Positions 9,243 through 21,189 of a stretch of DNA of 64,000 nucleotides are shown piece by piece. Each line of letters opens with the position of its first letter. Positions within the stretch are counted from its first letter, which is position 1. The notes under the pieces were generated by a model. The model was not told the DNA's origin and made no database searches. It worked only from the letters and a program-made list of their open reading frames with translations. A program made the translations under genes and the position numbers. The stretch covers positions 1,364,001-1,428,000 of the forward strand of contig JBAIAA010000751.1 of the NCBI GenBank assembly GCA_037893245.1. Direction: 5' to 3'. The stretch is from Crossaster papposus. Taxonomy: Eukaryota > Echinodermata > Asteroidea > Velatida > Solasteridae.

Positions 9243-9553
9243 GCCGGGTGTAGTAGCGTGCGCCTGTAATCCAGTGACACTAGGAGGCCGGGGTTGGTGA
9301 ATCGCTTGAGGCCGGGAGCAATGTGGTGTCGTCCTGCTCATGACGATCGGGTGTCCAGGCTAAGCTCTGCATCGACATGGTAGGCCCGGCGGAGGTTGGG
9401 TACCATACCAGGTTGACTAAGGAGGGGTGTACCGGCTCAGGGCGGGTAACGCAGCAGGCAAAAGCTCCCATGTGGAGCAGTAAGCAGGATCACACTTGAG
9501 AATGGGAGGCTTCTCACAACCCGGACAACATGGCGAGACCCAATTCTTTATTT
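9243..9553 (+). ncRNA. 7SL: SRP RNA, copy 11
   Basis: Reference type. Confidence 0.9.
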
Positions 9554-9895
9554 TTTTCCGGATTTATTTGTCAAAACGTCTGGTTTTGTTTTATTTTCTT
9601 GGTAGAACGATGAGGACCACCTTTTTTAACCAAAGCATTCAAATTTTAAATGGAGTTAACAGTAGTCGTAAAGGCCAAGTGGTTAAAGAGTTGGACGTTA
9701 TGGCGCCGAATATCTGTATCGCATTGAATATCCCGGGTACAAGTTCCTTCTAAGAAACACGTTCTGCTGACCGATATGGTAAATTTCAGCAGTATTTGTC
9801 CGTTTTCGGTTTCGTGTGTATTCCCTGCGCACCCAAAACTAATGAACGTTCTTGATCATCTTACTGGGATCACGCCCAAAACAGCAAATTAAGGA

Positions 9896-9977
9896 GTCGT
9901 GGTGGCCGAGTGGTTAAGGCGTTGGACTCGAAATCCAATGGGATTTTCCCGCGCAGGTTCGAATCCTGTCTACGACG
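9896..9977 (+). tRNA. tRNA-Ser-CGA: tRNA-Ser (CGA), copy 11
   Basis: Reference type; the 5' spacer has two private changes (TTTCGTGTG, GCACCCAAAAC). Confidence 0.95.
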
Positions 9978-10073
9978 ATGACATTATTTTTGGTTTCTTT
10001 CACCGTGCTGTATTTCATGGTTTATACACCGTGTTATTTAATTTAAGACATTTAAGGTTCGCTTCTTCTAGCG

Positions 10074-10384
10074 GCCGGGTATAGTAGCGTGCGCCTGTAA
10101 TCCAGTGACACTAGGAGGCCGGGGTTGGTGAATCGCTTGAGGCCGGGAGCAATGTGGTGTCGTCCTGCTCATGACGATCGGGTGTCCAGGCTAAGCTCTG
10201 CATCGACATGGTAGGCCCGGCGGAGGTTGGGTACCATACCAGGTTGACTAAGGAGGGGTGTACCGGCTCAGGGCGGGTAACGCAGCAGGCAAAAGCTCCC
10301 ATGTGGAGCAGTAAGCAGGATCACACTTGAGAATGGGAGGCTTCTCACAACCCGGACAACATGGCGAGACCCAATTCTTAATTT
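10074..10384 (+). ncRNA. 7SL: SRP RNA, copy 12
   Basis: GGGTATAG for GGGTGTAG in the 5' Alu loop region, and TTCTTAATTT before the terminator, the latter otherwise found only in the CC-insertion class that also carries GGAGTGCC. Confidence 0.88.
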
Positions 10385-10726
10385 TTTTCCGGATTTATTT
10401 GTCAAAACGTCTGGTTTTGTTTTATTTTCTTGGTAGAACGATGAGGACCACTTTTTTTAACCAAAGCATTCAAATTTTAAATAGAGTTAACTGTAGTCGT
10501 AAAGGCCAAGTGGTTAAAGAGTTGGACGTTATGGCGCCGAATATCTGTATCGCATTGAATATCCCGGGTACAAGTTCCTTCTAAGCAACACGTTCTGCTG
10601 ACCGATATGGTAAATTTCAGCAGTATTTGTCCGTTTTCGGTTTCTTGTGTATTCCCTGCGCACCAAAAACTAATGAACGTTCTTGATCATCTTACTGGGA
10701 TCACGCCCAAAACAGCAAATTAAGGA

Positions 10727-10808
10727 GTCGTGGTGGCCGAGTGGTTAAGGCGTTGGACTCGAAATCCAATGGGATTTTTCCGCGCAGGTTCGAATCCTGT
10801 CTACGACG
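10727..10808 (+). tRNA. tRNA-Ser-CGA: tRNA-Ser (CGA), copy 12, variable-arm variant
   Basis: Same GGGATTTTTCC variable arm as the copy at 7403, exactly 3324 bp (four units) away. Confidence 0.93.
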
Positions 10809-10904
10809 ATGACATTATTTTTGGTTTCTTTCACCGTGCTGTATTTCATGGTTTATACACCGTGTTATTTAATTTAAGACATTTAAGGTTCGCTTCTTCT
10901 AGCG

Positions 10905-11215
10905 GCCGGGTGTAGTAGCGTGCGCCTGTAATCCAGTGATACTAGGAGGCCGGGGTTGGTGAATCGCTTGAGGCCGGGAGCAATGTGGTGTCGTCCTGCT
11001 CATGACGATCGGGTGTCCAGGCTAAGCTCTGCATCGACATGGTAGGCCCGGCGGAGGTTGGGTACCATACCAGGTTGACTAAGGAGGGGTGTACCGGCTC
11101 AGGGCGGGTAACGCAGCAGGCAAAAGCTCCCATGTGGAGCAGTAAGCAGGATCACACTTGAGAATGGGAGGCTTCTCACAACCCGGACAACATGGCGAGA
11201 CCCAATTCTTTATTT
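10905..11215 (+). ncRNA. 7SL: SRP RNA, copy 13
   Basis: GTGATACTA marker, matching the copy at 7581 four units back. Confidence 0.9.
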
Positions 11216-11557
11216 TTTTCCGGATTTATTTGTCAAAACGTCTGGTTTGGTTTTATTTTCTTGGTAGAACGATGAGGACCACCTTTTTTAACCAAAGCAT
11301 TCAAATTTTAAATGGAGTTAACAGTAGTCGTAAAGGCCAAGTGGTTAAAGAGTTGGACGTTATGGCGCCGAATATCTGTATCACATTGAATATCCCGGGT
11401 ACAAGTTCCTTCTAAGAAACACGTTCTGCTGACCGATATGGTAAATTTCAGCAGTATTTGTCCGTTTTCGGTTTCTTGTGTATTCCCTGCGCACCAAAAA
11501 CTAATGAACGTTCTTGATCATCTTACTGGGATCACGCCCAAAACAGCAAATTAAGGA

Positions 11558-11639
11558 GTCGTGGTGGCCGAGTGGTTAAGGCGTTGGACTCGAAATCCAA
11601 TGGGATTTTCCCGCGCAGGTTCGAATCCTGTCTACGACG
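11558..11639 (+). tRNA. tRNA-Ser-CGA: tRNA-Ser (CGA), copy 13
   Basis: Reference type; AAGGCTCGC marker in the 3' spacer. Confidence 0.95.
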
Positions 11640-11735
11640 ATGACATTATTTTTGGTTTCTTTCACCGTGCTGTATTTCATGGTTCATACACCGTGTTATT
11701 TAATTTAAGACATTTAAGGCTCGCTTCTTCTAGCG

Positions 11736-12046
11736 GCCGGGTGTAGTAGCGTGCGCCTGTAATCCAGTGACACTAGGAGGCCGGGGTTGGTGAATCGCTT
11801 GAGGCCGGGAGCAATGTGGTGTCGTCCTGCTCATGACGATCGGGTGTCCAGGCTAAGCTCTGCATCGACATGGTAGGCCCGGCGGAGGTTGGGTACCATA
11901 CCAGGTTGACTAAGGAGGGGTGTACCGGCTCAGGGCGGGTAACGCAGCAGGCAAAAGCTCCCATGTGGAGCAGTAAGCAGGATCACACTTGAGAATGGGT
12001 GGCTTCTCACAACCCGGACAACATGGCGAGACCCAATTCTTTATTT
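11736..12046 (+). ncRNA. 7SL: SRP RNA, copy 14
   Basis: GGGTGGCTTC marker. Confidence 0.9.
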
Positions 12047-12388
12047 TTTTCCGGATATATTTGTCAAAACGTCTGGTTTTGTTTTATTTTCTTGGTAGAA
12101 CGATGAGGACCACCTTTTTTAACCAAAGCATTCAAATTTTAAATGGAGTTAACAGTAGTCGTAAAGGCCAAGTGGTTAAAGAGTTGGACGTTATGGCGCC
12201 GAATATCTGTATCGCATTGAATATCCCGGGTACAAGTTCCTTCTAAGAAACACGTTCTGCTGACCGATATGGTAAATTTCAGCAGTATTTGTCCGTTTTC
12301 GGTTTCTTGTGTATTCCCTGCGCACCAAAAACTAATGAACGTTCTTGATCATCTTACTGGGATCACGCCCAAAACAGCAAATTAAGGA

Positions 12389-12470
12389 GTCGTGGTGGCC
12401 GAGTGGTTAAGGCGTTGGACTCGAAATCCAATGGGATTTTCCCGCGCAGGTTCGAATCCTGTCTACGACG
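12389..12470 (+). tRNA. tRNA-Ser-CGA: tRNA-Ser (CGA), copy 14
   Basis: Reference type. Confidence 0.95.
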
Positions 12471-12566
12471 ATGACATTATTTTTGGTTTCTTTCACCGTG
12501 CTGTATTTCATGGTTTATACACCGTGTTATTTAATTTAAGACATTTAAGGTTCGCTTCTTCTAGCG

Positions 12567-12877
12567 GCCGGGTGTAGTAGCGTGCGCCTGTAATCCAGTG
12601 ACACTAGGAGGCCGGGGTTGGTGAATCGCTTGAGGCCGGGAGCAATGTGGTGTCGTCCTGCTCATGACGATCGGGTGTCCAGGCTAAGCTCTGCATCGAC
12701 ATGGTAGGCCCGGCGGAGGTTGGGTACCATACCAGGTTGACTAAGGAGGGGTGTACCGGCTCAGGGCGGGTAACGCAGCAGGCAAAAGCTCCCATGTGGA
12801 GCAGTAAGCAGGATCACACTTGAGAATGGGAGGCTTCTCACAACCCGGACAACATGGCGAGACCCAATTCTTTATTT
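12567..12877 (+). ncRNA. 7SL: SRP RNA, copy 15
   Basis: Reference type. Confidence 0.9.
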
Positions 12878-13219
12878 TTTTCCGGATTTATTTGTCAAAA
12901 CGTCTGGTTTTGTTTTATTTTCTTGGTAGAACGATGAGGACCACCTTTTTTAACCAAAGCATTCAAATTTTAAATGGAGTTAACAGTAGTCGTAAAGGCC
13001 AAGTGGTTAAAGAGTTGGACGTTATGGCGCCGAATATCTGTATCGCATTGAATATCCCGGGTACAAGTTCCTTCTAAGAAACACGTTCTGCTGACCGATA
13101 TGGTAAATTTCAGCAGTATTTGTCCGTTTTCGGTTTCTTGTGTATTCCCTGCGCACCAAAAACTAATGAACGTTCTTGATCATCTTACTGGGATCACGCC
13201 CAAAACAGCAAATTAAGGA

Positions 13220-13301
13220 GTCGTGGTGGCCGAGTGGTTAAGGTGTTGGACTCGAAATCCAATGGGATTTTCCCGCGCAGGTTCGAATCCTGTCTACGAC
13301 G
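13220..13301 (+). tRNA. tRNA-Ser-CGA: tRNA-Ser (CGA), copy 15, D-stem variant
   Basis: C25T variant, linked as elsewhere to an SRP RNA with GTGGCGTCG. Confidence 0.92.
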
Positions 13302-13397
13302 ATGACATTATTTTTGGTTTCTTTCACCGTGCTGTATTTCATGGTTCATACACCGTGTTATTTAATTTAAGACATTTAAGGTTCGCTTCTTCTAGCG

Positions 13398-13708
13398 GCC
13401 GGGTGTAGTAGCGTGCGCCTGTAATCCAGTGACACTAGGAGGCCGGGGTTGGTGAATCGCTTGAGGCCGGGAGCAATGTGGCGTCGTCCTGCTCATGACG
13501 ATCGGGTGTCCAGGCTAAGCTCTGCATCGACATGGTAGGCCCGGCGGAGGTTGGGTACCATACCAGGTTGACTAAGGAGGGGTGTACCGGCTCAGGGCGG
13601 GTAACGCAGCAGGCAAAAGCTCCCATGTGGAGCAGTAAGCAGGATCACACTTGAGAATGGGAGGCTTCTCACAACCCGGACAACATGGCGAGACCCAATT
13701 CTTTATTT
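13398..13708 (+). ncRNA. 7SL: SRP RNA, copy 16
   Basis: GTGGCGTCG for GTGGTGTCG at the Alu/S domain border; same at 18384, 21710 and 25036. Confidence 0.9.
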
Positions 13709-14050
13709 TTTTCCGGATTTATTTGTCAAAACGTCTGGTTTTGTTTTATTTTCTTGGTAGAACGATGAGGACCACCTTTTTTAACCAAAGCATTCAAATT
13801 TTAAATGGAGTTAACAGTAGTCGTAAAGGCCAAGTGGTTAAAGAGTTGGACGTTATGGCGCCGAATATCTGTATCGCATTGAATATCCCGGGTACAAGTT
13901 CCTTCTAAGAAACACGTTCTGCTGACCGATATGGTAAATTTCAGCAGTATTTGTCCGTTTTCGGTTTCTTGTGTATTCCCTGCGCACCAAAAACTATTGA
14001 ACGTTCTTGATCATCTTACTGGGATCACGCCCAAAACAGCAAATTAAGGA

Positions 14051-14132
14051 GTCGTGGTGGCCGAGTGGTTAAGGCGTTTGACTCGAAATCCAATGGGATT
14101 TTCCCGCGCAGGTTCGAATCCTGTCTACGACG
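14051..14132 (+). tRNA. tRNA-Ser-CGA: tRNA-Ser (CGA), copy 16, anticodon-stem mismatch
   Basis: GGCGTTTGACTCGA replaces GGCGTTGGACTCGA, putting T29 opposite C41 and breaking the middle pair of the anticodon stem. Probably a weaker gene; private to this copy. Confidence 0.9.
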
Positions 14133-14228
14133 ATGACATTATTTTTGGTTTCTTTCACCGTGCTGTATTTCATGGTTTATACACCGTGTTATTTAATTTA
14201 AGACATTTAAGGTTCGCTTCTTCTAGCG

Positions 14229-14539
14229 GCCGGGTGTAGTAGCGTGCGCCTGTAATCCAGTGACACTAGGAGGCCGGGGTTGGTGAATCGCTTGAGGCCG
14301 GGAGCAATGTGGTGTCGTCCTGCTCATGACGATCGGGTGTCCAGGCTAAGCTCTGCATCGACATGGTAGGCCCGGCGGAGGTTGGGTACCATACCAGGTT
14401 GACTAAGGAGGGGTGTACCGGCTCAGGGCGGGTAACGCAGCAGGCAAAAGCTCCCATGTGGAGCAGTAAGCAGGATCACACTTGAGAATGGGAGGCTTCT
14501 CACAACCCGGACAACATGGCGAGACCCAATTCTTTATTT
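14229..14539 (+). ncRNA. 7SL: SRP RNA, copy 17
   Basis: Reference type. Confidence 0.9.
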
Positions 14540-14881
14540 TTTTCCGGATTTATTTGTCAAAACGTCTGGTTTTGTTTTATTTTCTTGGTAGAACGATGAG
14601 GACCACCTTTTTTAACCAAAGCATTCAAATTTTAAATGGAGTTAACAGTAGTCGTAAAGGCCAAGTGGTTAAAGAGTTGGACGTTATGGCGCCGAATATC
14701 TGTATCGCATTGAATATCCCGGGTACAAGTTCCTTCTAAGAAACACGTTCTGCTGACCGATATGGTAAATTTCAGCAGTATTTGTCCGTTTTCGGTTTCT
14801 TGTGTATTCCCTGCGCACCAAAAACTAATGAACGTTGTTGACCATCTTACTGGGATCACGCCCAAAACAGCAAATTAAGGA

Positions 14882-14963
14882 GTCGTGGTGGCCGAGTGGT
14901 TAAGGCGTTGGACTCGAAATCCAATGGGATTTTCCCGCGCAGGTTCGAATCCTGTCTACGACG
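14882..14963 (+). tRNA. tRNA-Ser-CGA: tRNA-Ser (CGA), copy 17
   Basis: Reference type; the 5' flank has GTTGTTGACC. Confidence 0.95.
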
Positions 14964-15059
14964 ATGACATTATTTTTGGTTTCTTTCACCGTGCTGTATT
15001 TCATGGTTCATACACCGTGTTATTTAATTTAAGACATTTAAGGTTCGCTTCTTCTAGCG

Positions 15060-15370
15060 GCCGGGTGTAGTAGCGTGCGCCTGTAATCCAGTGACACTAG
15101 GAGGCCGGGGTTGGTGAATCGCTTGAGGCCGGGAGCAATGTGGTGTCGTCCTGCTCATGACGATCGGGTGTCCAGGCTAAGCTCTGCATCGACAAGGTAG
15201 GCCCGGCGGAGGTTGGGTACCATACCAGGTTGACTAAGGAGGGGTGTACCGGCTCAGGGCGGGTAACGCAGCAGGCAGAAGCTCCCATGTGGAGCAGTAA
15301 GCAGAATCACACTTGAGAATGGGAGGCTTCTCACAACCCGGACAACATGGCGAGACCCAATTCTTTATTT
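15060..15370 (+). ncRNA. 7SL: SRP RNA, copy 18
   Basis: Three linked changes: CGACAAGG, CAGGCAGAAGC and GCAGAATCAC. The same trio is seen at 26698 and 30022. Confidence 0.89.
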
Positions 15371-15712
15371 TTTTCCGGATTTATTTGTCAAAACGTCTGG
15401 TTTTGTTTTATTTTCTTGGTAGAACGATGAGGACCACCTTTTTTAACCAAAGCATTCAAATTTTAAATGGAGTTAACAGTAGTCGTAAAGGCCAAGTGGT
15501 TAAAGAGTTGGACGTTATGGCGCCGAATATCTGTATCGCATTGAATATCCCGGGTACAAGTTCCTTCTAAGAAACACGTTCTGCTGACCGATATGGTAAA
15601 TTTCAGCAGTATTTGTCCGTTTTCGGTTTGTTGTGTATTCCCTGCGCACCAAAAACTAATGAACGTTCTTGATCGTCTTACTGGGATCACGCCCAAAACA
15701 GCAAATTAAGGA

Positions 15713-15794
15713 GTCGTGGTGGCCGAGTGGTTAAGGCGTTGGACTCGAAATCCAATGGGATTTTCCCGCGCAGGTTCGAATCCTGTCTACGACG
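15713..15794 (+). tRNA. tRNA-Ser-CGA: tRNA-Ser (CGA), copy 18
   Basis: Reference type; the 5' spacer has CGGTTTGTTG, shared with the units at 27351 and 30675. Confidence 0.95.
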
Positions 15795-15890
15795 ATGACA
15801 TTATTTTTGGTTTCTTTCACCGTGCTGTATTTCATGGTTTATACACCGTGTTATTTAATTTAAGACATTTAAGGTTCGCTTCTTCTAGCG

Positions 15891-16201
15891 GCCGGGTGTA
15901 GTAGCGTGCGCCTGTAATCCAGTGACACTAGGAGGCCGGGGTTGGTGAATCGCTTGAGGCCGGGAGCAATGTGGTGTCGTCCTGCTCATGACGATCGGGT
16001 GTCCAGGCTAAGCTCTGCATCGACAAGGTAGGCCCGGCGGAGGTTGGGTACCATACCAGGTTGACTAAGGAGGGGTGTACCGGCTCAGGGCGGGTAACGC
16101 AGCAGGCAAAAGCTCCCATGTGGAGCAGTAAGCAGGATCACACTTGAGAATGGGAGGCTTCTCACAACCCGGACAACATGGCGAGACCCAATTCTTTATT
16201 T
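15891..16201 (+). ncRNA. 7SL: SRP RNA, copy 19
   Basis: CGACAAGG marker. Confidence 0.9.
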
Positions 16202-16543
16202 TTTTCCGGATTTATTTGTCAAAACGTCTGGTTTTGTTTTATTTTCTTGGTAGAACGATGAGGACCACCTTTTTTAACCAAAGCATTCAAATTTTAAATG
16301 GAGTTAACAGTAGTCGTAAAGGCCAAGTGGTTAAAGAGTTGGACGTTATGGCGCCGAATATCTGTATCGCATTGAATATCCCGGGTACAAGTTCCTTCTA
16401 AGAAACACGTTCTGCTGACCGATATGGTAAATTTCAGCAGTATTTGTCCGTTTTCGGTTTCTTGTGTATTCCCTGCGCACCAAAAACTAATGAACGTTCT
16501 TGATCATCTTACTGGGATCACGCCCAAAACAGCAAATTAAGGA

Positions 16544-16625
16544 GTCGTGGTGGCCGAGTGGTTAAGGCGTTGGACTCGAAATCCAATGGGATTTTCCCGC
16601 GCAGGTTCGAATCCTGTCTACGACG
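16544..16625 (+). tRNA. tRNA-Ser-CGA: tRNA-Ser (CGA), copy 19
   Basis: Reference type; first tRNA of the first 4-unit block in 16.5-26.5 kb. Confidence 0.95.
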
Positions 16626-16721
16626 ATGACATTATTTTTGGTTTCTTTCACCGTGCTGTATTTCATGGTTCATACACCGTGTTATTTAATTTAAGACATT
16701 TAAGGCTCGCTTCTTCTAGCG

Positions 16722-17032
16722 GCCGGGTGTAGTAGCGTGCGCCTGTAATCCAGTGACACTAGGAGGCCGGGGTTGGTGAATCGCTTGAGGCCGGGAGCAA
16801 TGTGGTGTCGTCCTGCTCATGACAATCGGGTGTCCAGGCTAAGCTCTGCATCGACATGGTAGGCCCGGCGGAGGTTGGGTACCATACCAGGTTGACTAAG
16901 GAGGGGTGTACCGGCTCAGGGCGGGTAACGCAGCAGGCAAAAGCTCCCATGTGGAGCAGTAAGCAGGATCACACTTGAGAATGGGTGGCTTCTCACAACC
17001 CGGACAACATGGCGAGACCCAATTCTTTATTT
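16722..17032 (+). ncRNA. 7SL: SRP RNA, copy 20
   Basis: GACAATCGGG for GACGATCGGG plus the GGGTGGCTTC marker. Confidence 0.89.
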
Positions 17033-17374
17033 TTTTCCGGATATATTTGTCAAAACGTCTGGTTTTGTTTTATTTTCTTGGTAGAACGATGAGGACCACC
17101 TTTTTTAACCAAAGCATTCAAATTTTAAATGGAGTTAACAGTAGTCGTAAAGGCCAAGTGGTTAAAGAGTTGGACGTTATGGCGCCGAATATCTGTATCG
17201 CATTGAATATCCCGGGTACAAGTTCCTTCTAAGAAACACGTTCTGCTGACCGATATGGTAAATTTCAGCAGTATTTGTCCGTTTTCGGTTTCTTGTGTAT
17301 TCCCTGCGCACCAAAAACTAATGAACGTTCTTGATCATCTTACTGGGATCACGCCCAAAACAGCAAATTAAGGA

Positions 17375-17456
17375 GTCGTGGTGGCCGAGTGGTTAAGGCG
17401 TTGGACTCGAAATCCAATGGGATTTTCCCGCGCAGGTTCGAATCCTGTCTACGACG
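17375..17456 (+). tRNA. tRNA-Ser-CGA: tRNA-Ser (CGA), copy 20
   Basis: tRNA body unchanged; 3' flank GACGAAGACA. Confidence 0.95.
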
Positions 17457-17552
17457 AAGACATTATTTTTGGTTTCTTTCACCGTGCTGTATTTCATGGT
17501 TTATACACCGTGTTATTTAATTTAAGACATTTAAGGTTCGCTTCTTCTAGCG

Positions 17553-17863
17553 GCCGGGTGTAGTAGCGTGCGCCTGTAATCCAGTGACACTAGGAGGCCG
17601 GGGTTGGTGAATCGCTTGAGGCCGGGAGCAATGTGGTGTCGTCCTGCTCATGACGATCGGGTGTCCAGGCTAAGCTCTGCATCGACATGGTAGGCCCGGC
17701 GGAGGTTGGGTACCATACCAGGTTGACTAAGGAGGGGTGTACCGGCTCAGGGCGGGTAACGCAGCAGGCAAAAGCTCCCATGTGGAGCAGTAAGCAGGAT
17801 CACACTTGAGAATGGGAGGCTTCTCACAACCCGGACAACATGGCGAGACCCAATTCTTTATTT
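17553..17863 (+). ncRNA. 7SL: SRP RNA, copy 21
   Basis: Reference type. Confidence 0.9.
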
Positions 17864-18205
17864 TTTTCCGGATTTATTTGTCAAAACGTCTGGTTTTGTT
17901 TTATTTTCTTGGTAGAACGATGAGGACCACCTTTTTTAACCAAAGCATTCAAATTTTAAATGGAGTTAACAGTAGTCGTAAAGGCCAAGTGGTTAAAGAG
18001 TTGGACGTTATGGCGCCGAATATCTGTATCGCATTGAATATCCCGGGTACAAGTTCCTTCTAAGAAACACGTTCTGCTGACCGATATGGTAAATTTCAGC
18101 AGTATTTGTCCGTTTTCGGTTTCTTGTGTATTCCCTGCGCACCAAAAACTAATGAACGTTCTTGATCATCTTACTGGGATCACGCCCAAAACAGCAAATT
18201 AAGGA

Positions 18206-18287
18206 GTCGTGGTGGCCGAGTGGTTAAGGTGTTGGACTCGAAATCCAATGGGATTTTCCCGCGCAGGTTCGAATCCTGTCTACGACG
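18206..18287 (+). tRNA. tRNA-Ser-CGA: tRNA-Ser (CGA), copy 21, D-stem variant
   Basis: C25T, third position of the 4-unit block. Confidence 0.92.
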
Positions 18288-18383
18288 ATGACATTATTTT
18301 TGGTTTCTTTCACCGTGCTGTATTTCATGGTTCATACACCGTGTTATTTAATTTAAGACATTTAAGGTTCGCTTCTTCTAGCG

Positions 18384-18694
18384 GCCGGGTGTAGTAGCGT
18401 GCGCCTGTAATCCAGTGACACTAGGAGGCCGGGGTTGGTGAATCGCTTGAGGCCGGGAGCAATGTGGCGTCGTCCTGCTCATGACGATCGGGTGTCCAGG
18501 CTAAGCTCTGCATCGACATGGTAGGCCCGGCGGAGGTTGGGTACCATACCAGGTTGACTAAGGAGGGGTGTACCGGCTCAGGGCGGGTAACGCAGCAGGC
18601 AAAAGCTCCCATGTGGAGCAGTAAGCAGGATCACACTTGAGAATGGGAGGCTTCTCACAACCCGGACAACATGGCGAGACCCAATTCTTTATTT
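18384..18694 (+). ncRNA. 7SL: SRP RNA, copy 22
   Basis: GTGGCGTCG marker. Confidence 0.9.
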
Positions 18695-19036
18695 TTTTCC
18701 GGATTTATTTGTCAAAACGTCTGGTTTTGTTTTATTTTCTTGGTAGAACGATGAGGACCACCTTTTTTAACCAAAGCATTCAAATTTTAAATGGAGTTAA
18801 CAGTAGTCGTAAAGGCCAAGTGGTTAAAGAGTTGGACGTTATGGCGCCGAATATCTGTATCGCATTGAATATCCCGGGTACAAGTTCCTTCTAAGAAACA
18901 CGTTCTGCTGACCGATATGGTAAATTTCAGCAGTATTTGTCCGTTTTCGGTTTCTTGTGTATTCCCTGCGCACCAAAAACTAATGAACGTTCTTGATCAT
19001 CTTACTGGGATCACGCCCAAAACAGCAAATTAAGGA

Positions 19037-19118
19037 GTCGTGGTGGCCGAGTGGTTAAGGCGTTGGACTCGAAATCCAATGGGGTTTTCCCGCGCAGGTT
19101 CGAATCCTGTCTACGACG
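19037..19118 (+). tRNA. tRNA-Ser-CGA: tRNA-Ser (CGA), copy 22, variable-arm variant
   Basis: GGGGTTTTCCC variable arm; fourth position of the block (also at 22363 and 25689). Confidence 0.93.
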
Positions 19119-19214
19119 ATGACATTATTTTTGGTTTCTTTCACCGTGCTGTATTTCATGGTTTATACACCGTGTTATTTAATTTAAGACATTTAAGGTT
19201 CGCTTCTTCTAGCG

Positions 19215-19527
19215 GCCGGGTGTAGTAGCGTGCGCCTGTAATCCAGTGACACTAGGAGGCCGGGGTTGGTGAATCGCTTGAGGCCGGGAGCAATGTGGTG
19301 TCGTCCTGCTCATGACGATCGGGTGTCCAGGCTAAGCTCTGCATCGACATGGTAGGCCCGGCGGAGGTTGGGTACCATACCAGGTTGACTAAGGAGTGCC
19401 GTGTACCGGCTTAGGGCGGGTAACGCAGCAGGCAAAAGCTCCCATGTGGAGCAGTAAGCAGGATCACACTTGAGAATGGGAGGCTTCTCACAACCCGGAC
19501 AACATGGCGAGACCCAATTCTTAATTT
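19215..19527 (+). ncRNA. 7SL: SRP RNA, copy 23, CC-insertion class B
   Basis: S domain reads GGAGTGCCGTGTACCGGCTTAG instead of the reference GGAGGGGTGTACCGGCTCAG, split here as a CC insertion, G-to-T and C-to-T, plus TTCTTAATTT at the 3' end. These changes always occur together in class B. Confidence 0.88.
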
Positions 19528-19869
19528 TTTTCCGGATTTATTTGTCAAAACGTCTGGTTTTGTTTTATTTTCTTGGTAGAACGATGAGGACCACCTTTTT
19601 TAACCAAAGCATTCAAATTTTAAATGGAGTTAACAGTAGTCGTAAAGGCCAAGTGGTTAAAGAGTTGGACGTTATGGCGCCGAATATCTGTATCGCATTG
19701 AATATCCCGGGTACAAGTTCCTTCTAAGAAACACGTTCTGCTGACCGATATGGTAAATTTCAGCAGTATTTGTCCGTTTTCGGTTTCTTGTGTATTCCCT
19801 GCGCACCAAAAACTAATGAACGTTCTTGATCATCTTACTGGGATCACGCCCAAAACAGCAAATTAAGGA

Positions 19870-19951
19870 GTCGTGGTGGCCGAGTGGTTAAGGCGTTGGA
19901 CTCGAAATCCAATGGGATTTTCCCGCGCAGGTTCGAATCCTGTCTACGACG
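19870..19951 (+). tRNA. tRNA-Ser-CGA: tRNA-Ser (CGA), copy 23
   Basis: Reference type; first tRNA of the second 4-unit block. Confidence 0.95.
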
Positions 19952-20047
19952 ATGACATTATTTTTGGTTTCTTTCACCGTGCTGTATTTCATGGTTCATA
20001 CACCGTGTTATTTAATTTAAGACATTTAAGGCTCGCTTCTTCTAGCG

Positions 20048-20358
20048 GCCGGGTGTAGTAGCGTGCGCCTGTAATCCAGTGACACTAGGAGGCCGGGGTT
20101 GGTGAATCGCTTGAGGCCGGGAGCAATGTGGTGTCGTCCTGCTCATGACGATCGGGTGTCCAGGCTAAGCTCTGCATCGACATGGTAGGCCCGGCGGAGG
20201 TTGGGTACCATACCAGGTTGACTAAGGAGGGGTGTACCGGCTCAGGGCGGGTAACGCAGCAGGCAAAAGCTCCCATGTGGAGCAGTAAGCAGGATCACAC
20301 TTGAGAATGGGTGGCTTCTCACAACCCGGACAACATGGCGAGACCCAATTCTTTATTT
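20048..20358 (+). ncRNA. 7SL: SRP RNA, copy 24
   Basis: GGGTGGCTTC marker. Confidence 0.9.
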
Positions 20359-20700
20359 TTTTCCGGATATATTTGTCAAAACGTCTGGTTTTGTTTTATT
20401 TTCTTGGTAGAACGATGAGGACCACCTTTTTTAACCAAAGCATTCAAATTTTAAATGGAGTTAACAGTAGTCGTAAAGGCCAAGTGGTTAAAGAGTTGGA
20501 CGTTATGGCGCCGAATATCTGTATCGCATTGAATATCCCGGGTACAAGTTCCTTCTAAGAAACACGTTCTGCTGACCGATATGGTAAATTTCAGCAGTAT
20601 TTGTCCGTTTTCGGTTTCTTGTGTATTCCCTGCGCACCAAAAACTAATGAACGTTCTTGATCATCTTACTGGGATCACGGCCAAAACAGCAAATTAAGGA

Positions 20701-20782
20701 GTCGTGGTGGCCGAGTGGTTAAGGCGTTGGACTCGAAATCCAATGGGATTTTCCCGCGCAGGTTCGAATCCTGTCTACGACG
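20701..20782 (+). tRNA. tRNA-Ser-CGA: tRNA-Ser (CGA), copy 24
   Basis: Reference type; 5' flank CACGGCC, shared only with the copy at 24027. Confidence 0.95.
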
Positions 20783-20878
20783 ATGACATTATTTTTGGTT
20801 TCTTTCACCGTGCTGTATTTCATGGTTTATACACCGTGTTATTTAATTTAAGACATTTAAGGTTCGCTTCTTCTAGCG

Positions 20879-21189
20879 GCCGGGTGTAGTAGCGTGCGCC
20901 TGTAATCCAGTGACACTAGGAGGCCGGGGTTGGTGAATCGCTTGAGGCCGGGAGCAATGTGGTGTCGTCCTGCTCATGACGATCGGGTGTCCAGGCTAAG
21001 CTCTGCATCGACATGGTAGGCCCGGCGGAGGTTGGGTACCATACCAGGTTGACTAAGGAGGGGTGTACCGGCTCAGGGCGGGTAACGCAGCAGGCAAAAG
21101 CTCCCATGTGGAGCAGTAAGCAGGATCACACTTGAGAATGGGAGGCTTCTCACAACCCGGACAACATGGCGAGACCCAATTCTTTATTT
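20879..21189 (+). ncRNA. 7SL: SRP RNA, copy 25
   Basis: Reference type. Confidence 0.9.
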
